From RGIG4576 sp964606575 (GTDB lineage Bacteria; Bacteroidota; Bacteroidia; Bacteroidales; Muribaculaceae), in NCBI GenBank assembly GCA_964606575.1, contig CAZSHA010000002.1:1-64000 (forward strand): 64,000 nucleotides of DNA, read 5' to 3'. The notes below the pieces were generated by a model. The model had not been told where the DNA came from. It ran no database searches and saw only the letters and a list, made by a program, of their open reading frames with translations. Shown piece by piece: positions 19,001 through 26,515 of the stretch. Within the stretch, counting starts at the first letter, position 1. Each line of letters opens with the position of its first letter. Made by a program: the position numbers and the translations under genes.

Positions 19001-19516
19001 ATCGGCGTGGTCTTCCCATTTCAAGATTAGCCAGAAAACGAGAGCCGTACAGAAGGACGAGAACGCATACACTTCGGCTTCAACGGCTGAGAACCAGAAT
19101 GTGTCGCTCCAAGTGTACACCAAAGCTCCGCATATTCCGCTACCGAAGATAATGAGCATCTGTGTGAGCGACATCGAGCCTTCCTCGCCGTCTTTTACAA
19201 CAAGCCGTCTTACCAAATGCGTAATAGTCCAGAAAAGCAATAGTATGGTGCCTGCGCTCAACAATGCGCTCATTGCGTTAACAGCCATAGGCACTTTTGA
19301 TATGTCGCCACCCACGAAGTTGATGATGAAGCGTGCGGTGAGCATGAAAATAGGGTTGCCGGGCGGATGTCCTATTTCAAGTTTGTAACCTTGTGAAATG
19401 TATTCTGGGCAGTCCCAGAAGCTGGCGGTTGGCTCTAGCGTGAGCATGTAGGTGACAACAGCCACTACAAACATGAGCCATCCAAGCGATGTGTTTATTA
19501 CGTTGTATTTTCTCAT
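16037..19516 (-). CDS. DUF2723 membrane glycosyltransferase (TMEM260/PMT-like)
   Basis: A very large (1159-residue) membrane protein. The N-terminal half has about a dozen hydrophobic segments and the DUF2723 signature (LEPTASFWDCPEYI then KLEIGHPPGNP, residues 26-56). This places it with PMT-type GT-C enzymes; the human homologue TMEM260 is a protein O-mannosyltransferase. A second signature, QTPNQPRERDYAYAGSFYAF, lies near residue 630. The C-terminal third is a soluble, probably periplasmic domain. In Bacteroidetes this family is a candidate for protein O-glycosylation of exported proteins. It is monocistronic, with a TATCTTTG box 54 bases upstream and a strong hairpin downstream. Confidence 0.85.
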   Translation of the reverse strand: MRKYNVINTSLGWLMFVVAVVTYMLTLEPTASFWDCPEYISQGYKLEIGHPPGNPIFMLTARFIINFVGGDISKVPMAVNAMSALLSAGTILLLFWTITHLVRRLVVKDGEEGSMSLTQMLIIFGSGICGALVYTWSDTFWFSAVEAEVYAFSSFCTALVFWLILKWEDHADEAHSDRYLILIAYVIGVSIAVHLLNLLCIPAIVLVFYYKKYKNTSVKGSLIALLVSFAIIVLILYGLVPGFVEMGQWFELLFVNGLGASYNVGVIVYAVLDVAIFAWCIYELYKQQSTLRIKLSFFLSVFFSGMLLIGDGFLLPFLLIAALAIYLWKFCKNIPVRIFTITAMSIFVIFIGYSSYAVILIRSNAQTPIDQNSPDNVFSLASYLNREQYGDRPLLYGQTFNSGVVYQDVSGAGNYKPVVSEGKTLYAKKVKKDASEPDEYIAIGKSKDYKMNPELDMLFPRMYSGLHAKQYQEWIGMKGNRVNVAARLDRNGMAEVYDTKLKPTFLENLQFFLDYQLSYMYWRYFMWNFSGRQNDIQGSGEITQGNWITGIPVIDNARLGDQSLMPSELTTGNKGHNVFYMLPLIFGIIGLLWQAYSNKRGIEQFWVIFFLFFMTGIAIVIYLNQTPNQPRERDYAYAGSFYAFAIWVGMGVAGLWKIIIDILNKVNKNAQIAVNDKKSTIVAIVASIVGLIIPLQMVSQTWDDHDRSGRYCARDFGMNYLSSVDENGIIFTNGDNDTFPLWYAQEVEGYRTDVRVVNLSYLATDWYIDQMRRNAYESKPLPMLAHDDSFAYEQRQYGYFIEPDTMPVPALKSLELFYGPNSKNPKYGLSEIKYPVMYIPVNADDVIKQNVVPERYKDYICEYIDVNMLKERNTAAEGAMSSSKVMSLDIIASSIAEGWKRPTYFAMTVPDKYFLGLNPYMLNTGMAYQVTPVLYNMDGETGVNTDKMYENVTKKFRWGGLDTAEPGSIYLDETVRRMVSTVRSSMLDLAGSLIQEGYAKEVELESMDKDTPEYAKTKAFVDESYKKARNVLDLIITKLPEKACPYSIQTGENIAHDYYLLSEFTGNKEDAKKAEEILRHEILKYAENVRFYQQLSPSLYSRLTTYDMYIDQTLFMDYIKTYSEIAEDKLEGLIEEISKIGVNVERLYIQENRKKSSAN

Positions 19517-19569
19517 TATGTTGAGATGAATAATGTTATTTTTCTTTGTTTAAACTGCAAATCAACAAG

Positions 19570-19577
19570 CAAAGATA
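19570..19577 (-). promoter_or_regulatory. -7 box of the DUF2723 gene
   Basis: Minus-strand TATCTTTG 54 bases before the start; the -33 region is not recognisable. Confidence 0.55.
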
Positions 19578-19750
19578 ATACAACACGGCTAATTAATCTT
19601 TAAATATGCCTAAAAATTAAGATTTTATAATAGGAATAGCCCCTTGGCGATGGGCTGTGGAGAGAAAATTGCGGATATTTTCGTGCTGAAAATAAAAAAT
19701 ATGCGGTATGTTTTGGCACGGTTCGCAGATTATAACTACTTTTGAATGTG

Positions 19751-19766
19751 CGGAAAATATTTTCCG
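19751..19766. promoter_or_regulatory. 16-base perfect palindrome upstream of the CE7 esterase
   Basis: CGGAAAATATTTTCCG is a perfect 16-base palindrome ending 28 bases before the esterase start, inside the divergent region shared with the DUF2723 gene. Position and symmetry fit a binding site for a dimeric regulator; none is identified. Confidence 0.35.
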
Positions 19767-19794
19767 ATAATGAACCGAATAAAATTTGCTTGAT

Positions 19795-21075
19795 ATGAAA
19801 AAAATATTCTTGATTTTATCTTTGGTTATTGCAGTGTGCATGAGCGTTGCAGCTCAACCTCATTTGTCGAAAGTGCAAGTAATCTTAGTCCCCGACCGTG
19901 CTGATGCCTTGTATCATGTGGGCGAGAAAGTGAAAATGAAACTTATGACCTTGGATTGCGGCGTGCCTATCAACGATGCGGTGGTAGATTATGAGGTGAG
20001 TGAGGATCTTATGCCTGTGCGTGAAAGCAATACGGTGAAGTTGAAAGGATGCGAAACGATAATAAGCATTGGCACAATGAAGAAGCCTGGATATTTGCGT
20101 GTGAAAGCCAAGGTGAATCATGAGGGCAAAACCTATACAACCCTTTCTACTGTAGGTTTTGATACAGACAAGCTTGTGCCTACAGTGACTATGCCCGATG
20201 ACTTCAGGGATTTCTGGAACAAGAATTTGGAAATAGCCAAGAAATTGGATGTGAAGCCAGAAATGGAACTGCTAGCCGACCGTTGCACTAAAAAAGTGAA
20301 TGTTTATCATGTATCGTATGCTAATATCAACGGTTCTAGGATGTATGGTGTGCTTACTATGCCAGTTGCCGAAGGCAAATATCCGGCAATTTTGCGTTTA
20401 CCGGGGGCGGGTGTAGGCAGGAAAGGCGGAGATATAGCTCATGCCGAGAAAGGCGTTATAATATTGGAGTTGGGAATCCACGGCATACCTGTTAATTTGA
20501 GTGGCAGCGTGTACAACGATTTGGAGAATGGAGTGCTTTCGTCATACTATGTGGACGGTATGGACAATCGTGACACTTATTTCTATAAGCGAGTTTATAT
20601 GGGATGCGTGCGTGGCGTAGATTTCTTGTTGTCTTTGCCTCAATGCAATGGCAAGATTGGCACATTGGGCGGAAGCCAAGGCGGGGCGTTGTCTATAGTG
20701 ACATCGTCGCTTGATAGCCGAGTTGCTGCCACAGCTGTGTATTTCCCTGCTTTCTGCGATATGGAGGCGTATACTCATGGTCGTGCCGGCGGTTGGCCTC
20801 ATGTGTTTAAGTTTAAAGGCAACTGCACTAAGGAGAAATTGAATACAGCCCGTTATTACGATGCTTCCAATTTTGCACGCGGATTGAAAGCTCCAGTTTA
20901 TTATGCGTTCGGATATAACGATATAACTTGCGCTCCTACGTCTACCCAATCAACCTATAACGTGATAACCGCGCCAAAGCAAGTGAATATAGGTGAGAAC
21001 ATAGGACACTGGCTATTCCCAGAGCAGAATAATGCTATGTGGGATTGGATTATTGCCGAACTGAAGAAACAATAA
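19795..21075 (+). CDS. Acetylxylan-esterase-like hydrolase (CE7/AXE1)
   Basis: A 426-residue secreted alpha/beta hydrolase. The start MKKIFLIL gives a clean signal peptide ending near AAQP (residues 1-20); a TTG codon three codons upstream is also open but less likely. An immunoglobulin-like N-terminal region (20-115) precedes the AXE1 domain. The nucleophile sits in GTLGGSQGGALS (Ser near 294), with a candidate Asp in FGYNDITCAP and the catalytic His in NIGHWLF. CE7 enzymes remove acetyl groups from xylo-oligosaccharides and similar substrates. Downstream DUF456 and histidine kinase genes are closely spaced but not obviously related. Confidence 0.85.
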   Translation: MKKIFLILSLVIAVCMSVAAQPHLSKVQVILVPDRADALYHVGEKVKMKLMTLDCGVPINDAVVDYEVSEDLMPVRESNTVKLKGCETIISIGTMKKPGYLRVKAKVNHEGKTYTTLSTVGFDTDKLVPTVTMPDDFRDFWNKNLEIAKKLDVKPEMELLADRCTKKVNVYHVSYANINGSRMYGVLTMPVAEGKYPAILRLPGAGVGRKGGDIAHAEKGVIILELGIHGIPVNLSGSVYNDLENGVLSSYYVDGMDNRDTYFYKRVYMGCVRGVDFLLSLPQCNGKIGTLGGSQGGALSIVTSSLDSRVAATAVYFPAFCDMEAYTHGRAGGWPHVFKFKGNCTKEKLNTARYYDASNFARGLKAPVYYAFGYNDITCAPTSTQSTYNVITAPKQVNIGENIGHWLFPEQNNAMWDWIIAELKKQ

Positions 21076-21095
21076 CAAGATAATGCCGTAGCCTT

Positions 21096-21572
21096 ATGGA
21101 TATAGTTTTGATCGTTTTGGCAGGGCTTTGCTTTATTCTCGGCTTTTTAGGCTGTGTGTTGCCGGCTTTGCCTGGTCCTCCACTTAGTTATGTGGCAATG
21201 TGGTTGTTGCAGTGGAGCGGTTATGTGCATTTCAGCACCACCTCGTTGGTGGTATGGGCGTTAGTGACTATTGCCGTCACGGTGATAGATTTCTTGCTCA
21301 CACCGTGGATGACCAAGCGTTTCGGTGGAAGTAAAGCAGGAAGTTGGGGGTCGATGATAGGACTAGTGGTGGGAATGTTCTTGCCTTGGCCTGTGGGACC
21401 GTTGATTGGTCCTTTTGCAGGAGCGCTGTTAGGTGAGATATTAGTGAGCAGGAAAGATACCGCATCGGCTACGCATGCCGCATTAGGCTCGTTCTTGTCG
21501 TTCTTCGTAGGCACTGGCATCAAGCTGCTGGCATGCGGAGGTATGCTAGCAGCATCCATCATAGCTATTTAA
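21096..21572 (+). CDS. DUF456 membrane protein
   Basis: 158 residues, four or five hydrophobic segments rich in Gly and Pro. LGFLGCVLPALPGPPLSY at the N-terminus and the internal GSWGSMIGLVVGMFLPWPVGPLIGPFAGALLGE repeat (glycine-zipper-like) are typical of the DUF456 family, which has no established role. It begins 20 bases after the esterase stop and ends 27 bases before the kinase start. Confidence 0.8.
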   Translation: MDIVLIVLAGLCFILGFLGCVLPALPGPPLSYVAMWLLQWSGYVHFSTTSLVVWALVTIAVTVIDFLLTPWMTKRFGGSKAGSWGSMIGLVVGMFLPWPVGPLIGPFAGALLGEILVSRKDTASATHAALGSFLSFFVGTGIKLLACGGMLAASIIAI

Positions 21573-21599
21573 TAACTTTGTGAATCGAAAAAGGAAAAC

Positions 21600-22808
21600 A
21601 TGGCATTTCATAGTATATACGACTCTCGTAGAGTGTGGAAAGTGGCTTTGATAGCCGTTTCGCTCTTGCTGGTGGGCAATTTTGTCTATTTCTCCAATGA
21701 CTTGGTCACCGACTTGTCGGAGCAAGAGCGTGACCGTATGCAGATATGGGCTGATGCTACTAAAGAACTAGCCACCATGTCCTATGCCGACTCTACAGCC
21801 GTCACAAATGTCAATTTCTTGTTAAGTATCATCGAGGCTAACGATAATATTCCGGTTCTGCTTGTCGATGAGAATGATAATATTTTGCTTCATCGTAATT
21901 TTAAGTTGCCTGACCCGTCGGACAGCCTAGGCGGCTTGTATGACATATCTCCCATAAACAAGGAATTTCTGGAAGGAAAATTGAAGAACCTGAAAAAGAC
22001 ATCCAATGTAATCGACATCCAGATTGACGATGGCATTACCCAGCATTTGTATTACGAAGATTCCACGCTGTTGAGGCGGTTACTTTTCTATCCCTATGTG
22101 CTGTTGGGGGCACTTGTGGTCTTTGTGCTTGTGGTTTATTTCGCCTTAGTGAGCATCAAGAAAGCCGAGCAAAACAAGGTGTGGGTGGGATTGTCCAAGG
22201 AAACGGCTCACCAGTTGGGAACACCCATATCGTCGCTTATGGCATGGATGCAGATGTTGGAAATATCGGAAGTAGACAAGTCGATAGTAGAGGATATGAA
22301 CAAGGACGTACACCGATTGTCCGTTATTGCCGACCGATTCTCTAAGATAGGCTCTAAACCCGAGATGGAATTGGTGTTTATCAACGAGTCGGTTGTAAAC
22401 AGCCTAGAGTACATGCGTACCCGCATATCACAGCGAGTGAAACTCACCATAAACACGGCAAAGGAGGAGTGCGGAACGCTTTTGTGCCTATCGCTCTTTG
22501 AGTGGGTTATGGAGAACCTCACCAAAAATGCTGTTGATGCGATGCAAGGCGCCGGTGCTATAGATGTTACGGTGTCGAGCAACACTAATATGATTTGTAT
22601 CGATATTACCGACACAGGCAAAGGAATAGCCAGAAAAAATTTTAAGACGGTGTTTAATCCTGGTTATACTACCAAGAAACGTGGTTGGGGGCTTGGTCTG
22701 ACTCTAGTGAAACGTATTATTGAAGAATATCATGGCGGTCGCATATACGTTAAGGATTCGGAAATAGGCAAAGGAACAACATTCCGTATAGAGTTACCCA
22801 AAAAATAG
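21600..22808 (+). CDS. Membrane sensor histidine kinase
   Basis: A 402-residue inner-membrane kinase: TM1 at 13-31, an extracytoplasmic sensing domain to about 160, TM2 at 162-186, then the dimerisation/phosphoacceptor helix with KETAHQLGTPISSLM (His204). The ATPase domain has an N box (NLTKNAVDAM), G1 (DTGKGIA) and G2 (KRGWGLGLTLVKRI). No HAMP or receiver domain is visible, and no response regulator gene is adjacent, so the partner must be elsewhere. Signal unknown. Confidence 0.9.
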   Translation: MAFHSIYDSRRVWKVALIAVSLLLVGNFVYFSNDLVTDLSEQERDRMQIWADATKELATMSYADSTAVTNVNFLLSIIEANDNIPVLLVDENDNILLHRNFKLPDPSDSLGGLYDISPINKEFLEGKLKNLKKTSNVIDIQIDDGITQHLYYEDSTLLRRLLFYPYVLLGALVVFVLVVYFALVSIKKAEQNKVWVGLSKETAHQLGTPISSLMAWMQMLEISEVDKSIVEDMNKDVHRLSVIADRFSKIGSKPEMELVFINESVVNSLEYMRTRISQRVKLTINTAKEECGTLLCLSLFEWVMENLTKNAVDAMQGAGAIDVTVSSNTNMICIDITDTGKGIARKNFKTVFNPGYTTKKRGWGLGLTLVKRIIEEYHGGRIYVKDSEIGKGTTFRIELPKK

Positions 22809-22868
22809 GAAAAATCAGCTTGATTAACATTTTTAAATTAGGCAGGTAAAAAGATTACGCATTATACC

Positions 22869-22876
22869 TACCTTTG
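22869..22876 (+). promoter_or_regulatory. -7 box in the gap after the histidine kinase
   Basis: TACCTTTG matches TAnnTTTG. The only forward ORF downstream is the 40-codon leader-like ORF at 23019. The -33 box is not evident. Confidence 0.4.
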
Positions 22877-23018
22877 TACCTTATTATCAAATAATAAGGA
22901 TATTTTACATATATGAGCGAGAGGCTGTTATGAAATTTTCAATCAATCTATTAAGCCAAAATTTTCGTAAAAGTATACGATATTACAATTGACATATTTA
23001 TTTACTAATTCATCAATT

Positions 23019-23141
23019 ATGCAAAAACTAGCATTAAAATTGTTATTGTTGCTCACCGTATTTGTGGGTGGCAATGTTTTTGCGTATGCTGAAAAAGCGA
23101 AATTAAGACTTTGGAGTAAAAGAAAAACGCTAACTTGTTGA
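23019..23141 (+). pseudogene. 40-codon signal-peptide-like ORF, possible gene remnant
   Basis: The 350-base gap between the kinase and the tRNA holds a short ORF beginning MQKLALKLLLLLTVFVGG and reaching a signal-peptidase-like site (FAYA) before ending at a stop 17 codons later. It looks like the signal peptide of an exported protein whose body is missing. The end overlaps the tRNA terminator on the other strand. It may be a truncated gene, a short secreted peptide, or chance. Confidence 0.3.
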
Positions 23142-23153
23142 AAGTCAGCGTTT
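23121..23153 (-). terminator. Terminator of the CAU tRNA gene
   Basis: 12-base stem 23125-23136 / 23142-23153 with a 5-base loop. The one mismatch on the plus strand becomes a G-U pair in the minus-strand RNA, and a T-rich run follows, so it acts on the tRNA transcript. Confidence 0.8.
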
Positions 23154-23158
23154 CGATG

Positions 23159-23232
23159 TGGTCCCACTTGGGCTTGAACCAAGGACCCCCTGATTATGAG
23201 TCAGATGCTCTAACCAACTGAGCTATAGGACC
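23159..23232 (-). tRNA. tRNA with CAU anticodon (Met, or Ile2)
   Basis: 74-base cloverleaf without encoded CCA: acceptor GGTCCTA / TGGGACC, D arm AGCTCAGTTGGTTAGAGC, anticodon loop CTCATAA, T arm with GGTTCAAGCC. A CAU anticodon fits elongator tRNA-Met or the lysidine-modified tRNA-Ile2; sequence alone does not decide between them. Confidence 0.93.
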
Positions 23233-23263
23233 TGCTTTTTCTAGTTGCCTTGAAAAGCGAGTA

Positions 23264-23295
23264 CAAAGGTATGCTATTTATTTGAAAATTGCAAA
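23264..23295 (-). promoter_or_regulatory. Promoter of the CAU tRNA gene
   Basis: Textbook Bacteroidetes promoter on the minus strand: TTTG (23295-23292), a 20-base spacer, and TACCTTTG (23271-23264), about 32 bases before the mature tRNA end. Confidence 0.85.
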
Positions 23296-23349
23296 TCTTA
23301 TGCCTTTACTTTTTCAAAAAATGTGTTTTGGAACGATTTTCGGGCGTAA

Positions 23350-24723
23350 TCATTGTTCTTTCGACATGCTTGTCGCAAGTTTGTTGATTTTCTTCATCTG
23401 GAAGATAATCATTATTGTGGTTACAAGAGTTGCCACGAAATCAGATACGGAGTAGGCAGTCCATATTCCTGTGAGTCCGAACATTTTTGATAATATGTAT
23501 ATTAGTGGCAAAAGGAATAGGATTTGGCGGGTGAGGCTTAAAAAGATTGATTTGCCTGCGAGTCCTAGTGATTGGAACAAGTTGGTAGATACAATCTGGA
23601 ATCCTACAGCCCAAAATATTACAGTCCCGATGCGTAAAGCAACGGCTGTTTTCTGTATTAGCTCGGCATCGGTGGTGAACACTCGGGCAATATATTCTGG
23701 AAATAATTGGGCTACTAAACAACCGATAAAAGTGACTGCAGACGATGCCGCCACAGAAAGCCAATAAGCCTTTTTCAAACGGTTGAATTTGCGCGCTCCA
23801 TAGTTGAAACCGATAATGGGCTGCATGCCTTGCGTGATACCGACAACAACCATAACAAGCAGTTGAGCGTAGGTCATGAGTATGCCTAACGCACCTACGG
23901 CATCATCACCGCCATAGGAGTGCAGTAGGTTGTTCACAATGCCGTTTAACGCGCTGCCTGCCATGTTCACCACGAAAGGAGCTGCACCGATGGCTGTAAT
24001 AGAGGTGAATATGCTCCAGTGCAAGCGGTAAATACCAGGTTTGAAGTGTAATTCGCTCTTTTTAGAGAAGAAATGGGACATGACAAAGAGCATTGAAATG
24101 GTCATAGCAATATCGGTTGCTATTGCGGCTCCTTTTATACCCAAGCCGAGCCAGAAAATGAAAGCGGGTGCTAAAATCACGTTCATTCCTGCGCCGATAA
24201 ACATAGTCACCATGGCACGTGTAGGGTAACCCGATGCACGCATTATGTTGTTGAACGAGAAACAAAGGTTCATCATCAACATACCTGGAAGAATGTAAGC
24301 CATAAAGTCGTGAGCATAGGGCAGGGTTACATCGCTAGCTCCAAAGAGTCTTAGGATGTCGTCTAAGAATATGGCAAACAACGTAATGTAGATTGCACCG
24401 AATAAGAGTGTTAGCACAAGGCTGTTGCCTAGTATCATTTCAGCCTTACGCTTATCGTTCTGTCCAAGCACGATTGAAATGCGTGCAGCCGCACCAGCTC
24501 CTATAAGTGTTCCGACTGCAGCCGAAAGATTCATTACAGGAAATGTGATAGCCAGTCCGGCAATAGCATCGCTGCCAACACCTTGTCCTATGAATATGCG
24601 GTCTACGATGTTATAAAGCTGCATCACTACTATACCCACTATTGCGGGCAGACTATATTGCCATAGTAATTTTCCTATCGATTCGTTCCCTAATTGAAGC
24701 ATTTTATTGCTATTATCTTCCAT
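23350..24723 (-). CDS. MATE family exporter
   Basis: A 457-residue inner-membrane protein with twelve predicted segments in two pseudo-symmetric MatE halves, beginning MEDNSNKMLQLGNES. The longer open frame upstream (20 codons) crosses the promoter box and was not used. MATE proteins export cationic drugs or metabolites using Na+ or H+ gradients. Typical features: SLPAIVGIVVMQLYNIVDRIFIG in TM1 and GITQGMQPIIGFNYGA in the second half. Divergent from nadB, with its own TACCTTTG box. Confidence 0.9.
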   Translation of the reverse strand: MEDNSNKMLQLGNESIGKLLWQYSLPAIVGIVVMQLYNIVDRIFIGQGVGSDAIAGLAITFPVMNLSAAVGTLIGAGAAARISIVLGQNDKRKAEMILGNSLVLTLLFGAIYITLFAIFLDDILRLFGASDVTLPYAHDFMAYILPGMLMMNLCFSFNNIMRASGYPTRAMVTMFIGAGMNVILAPAFIFWLGLGIKGAAIATDIAMTISMLFVMSHFFSKKSELHFKPGIYRLHWSIFTSITAIGAAPFVVNMAGSALNGIVNNLLHSYGGDDAVGALGILMTYAQLLVMVVVGITQGMQPIIGFNYGARKFNRLKKAYWLSVAASSAVTFIGCLVAQLFPEYIARVFTTDAELIQKTAVALRIGTVIFWAVGFQIVSTNLFQSLGLAGKSIFLSLTRQILFLLPLIYILSKMFGLTGIWTAYSVSDFVATLVTTIMIIFQMKKINKLATSMSKEQ

Positions 24724-24750
24724 ATCTATTCCTCTTCTTTTTTTGCGGAG

Positions 24751-24758
24751 CAAAGGTA
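24751..24758 (-). promoter_or_regulatory. -7 box of the MATE gene
   Basis: Minus-strand TACCTTTG, 28 bases before the chosen MATE start, giving a short leader. Confidence 0.6.
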
Positions 24759-24831
24759 CTGAATAATTGTATAAAAACTGCATCCTACCGTTAAAAAAGT
24801 AATTTTTTTATGGCTTTTCGTCATTTTTGTG

Positions 24832-24839
24832 TAAGTTTG
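24832..24839 (+). promoter_or_regulatory. -7 box of nadB
   Basis: TAAGTTTG fits TAnnTTTG 36 bases before the nadB ATG at 24875. This is why the longer reading frame from 24827 is not used as the start. Confidence 0.55.
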
Positions 24840-24874
24840 TAAAACTATCTCAAAATGCGTTAATCGTAAGGACG

Positions 24875-26443
24875 ATGATTTACAAATATGACTATCTCGT
24901 TATCGGTTCTGGTATAGCCGGAATGAGCTTTGCTTTGAAAGTGGCAAAGACTGGAAAAGTTGCTTTAGTATGTAAAACTACGCTAGATGAGGCTAACACA
25001 GCATTGGCGCAGGGTGGCGTGGCTTCGGTAACAAACACGTTTGTCGACAATTTCGACAAACACATAAAAGATACAATGATTGCAGGCGACTGGTTGAGCG
25101 ACCGGGCTGCTGTCGAGAAGGTTGTAACGGAAGCACCGTCGCAGATTCAGGAACTAATTCGATGGGGAGTAGATTTCGATAAAAACGAGAATGGTGAATT
25201 TGATTTGCATCGTGAGGGTGGACACTCCGAGTTCCGTATCCTGCATCACCAAGACAACACTGGTTTTGAGATTCAAGAAAGCCTGATAAAGGCAGTTAGG
25301 ACAAATCCTAATATAGATGTCTACGAGCGTCATTTTGCGGTGGAAATATGCACACAACACCATTTAGGTAAGATTGTAACCCGCCGTACACCCGATATTA
25401 CTTGCTATGGAGCTTATGTGCTTGATGAGGAGAGCGGCAGGGTCGATACATTCCTTTCAAAAGTTACCCTTATGGCTACCGGTGGCTGTGGAGCCGTTTA
25501 TCGCACTACCACCAACCCGCTGGTTGCAACTGGCGACGGAATAGCTATGGTCTACCGTGCAAAGGGTACTGTTCAAGATATGGAGTTTGTCCAATTTCAC
25601 CCCACAGCCCTCTATCATCCTGGCGACCGTCCGTCGTTCCTAATCACAGAGGCAATGCGTGGCTACGGAGCGGTGCTTCGCACGCTCGATGGCAAGGAGT
25701 TCATGCACAAGTATGACGAACGTCTGTCGTTAGCACCTCGTGATATAGTGGCTCGTGCCATTGACAATGAGATGAAAATGCGTGGTGATGACCATGTATA
25801 TCTTGATGTTACGCATAAAGATCCAGAGGAAACAAAACACCATTTCCCTAATATATACAAGAAATGTTTAAGCCTTGGTATTGACATCACCAAGGATTAT
25901 ATTCCTGTGGCTCCAGCCGCGCATTATCTATGTGGCGGTATCAAAGTCGACCTTAACGCATGTTCTTCTATCCAGAGGCTATATGCTGTGGGCGAATGTT
26001 CTTGTACGGGGCTTCATGGCGGCAACCGCCTGGCTTCAAATTCTCTGATAGAAGCTGTAGTCTATGCCGATGCGGCAGCTAAACATTCAATGGCTCATAT
26101 AGGTGAATATTCTTATCGTGAGGATATTCCCGAATGGAACGATGATGGAACACAGCATCCTGAGGAAATGGTGCTTATCACGCAAAGCGAGAAAGAGGTG
26201 GGGCAGATTATGGGTACATACGTGGGTATAGTGCGTAGCAATCTGCGTCTTGACCGTGCATGGAACCGTCTTGATATTCTTTATGAAGAAACCGAGAAAT
26301 TGTTCAAGTCAAGCAAGGTGTCACGTAAGATATGCGAGTTGAGAAACATTATCAATGTGGGCTATCTTATCATGCGTCAAGCAAAGGAACGCCACGAGTC
26401 CCGAGGACTTCACTACACCATCGACTATCCTCCCCAAAAATAA
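24875..26443 (+). CDS. nadB: L-aspartate oxidase
   Basis: FAD enzyme that oxidises L-aspartate to iminoaspartate, the first step of de novo NAD synthesis. From MIYKYDYL it is 522 residues. FAD-binding GSGIAGMSFAL at residues 10-20, TALAQGGVASV near 43-53, the HREGGHS substrate-site segment, the fumarate-reductase-family QFHPTALYHPG motif, and GLHGGNRLASNSLIEA near the end. nadA and nadC are not in this window. Confidence 0.93.
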   Translation: MIYKYDYLVIGSGIAGMSFALKVAKTGKVALVCKTTLDEANTALAQGGVASVTNTFVDNFDKHIKDTMIAGDWLSDRAAVEKVVTEAPSQIQELIRWGVDFDKNENGEFDLHREGGHSEFRILHHQDNTGFEIQESLIKAVRTNPNIDVYERHFAVEICTQHHLGKIVTRRTPDITCYGAYVLDEESGRVDTFLSKVTLMATGGCGAVYRTTTNPLVATGDGIAMVYRAKGTVQDMEFVQFHPTALYHPGDRPSFLITEAMRGYGAVLRTLDGKEFMHKYDERLSLAPRDIVARAIDNEMKMRGDDHVYLDVTHKDPEETKHHFPNIYKKCLSLGIDITKDYIPVAPAAHYLCGGIKVDLNACSSIQRLYAVGECSCTGLHGGNRLASNSLIEAVVYADAAAKHSMAHIGEYSYREDIPEWNDDGTQHPEEMVLITQSEKEVGQIMGTYVGIVRSNLRLDRAWNRLDILYEETEKLFKSSKVSRKICELRNIINVGYLIMRQAKERHESRGLHYTIDYPPQK

Positions 26444-26446
26444 CAT

Positions 26447-26513
26447 TTACCGTATAAAGTCTAAAAGCAAGTTATCCCCTGTCAAAAAACTGGGGATAAC
26501 AATTGTACGGTAA
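26447..26513. terminator. Nested inverted repeats between nadB and the restriction gene
   Basis: Outer repeat TTACCGTA (26447-26454) / TACGGTAA (26506-26513) encloses an inner 9-base stem GTTATCCCC (26471-26479) / GGGGATAAC (26492-26500). The gap separates convergent genes, so a two-way terminator is likely. T tracts are weak. Confidence 0.5.
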
Positions 26514-26515
26514 TT

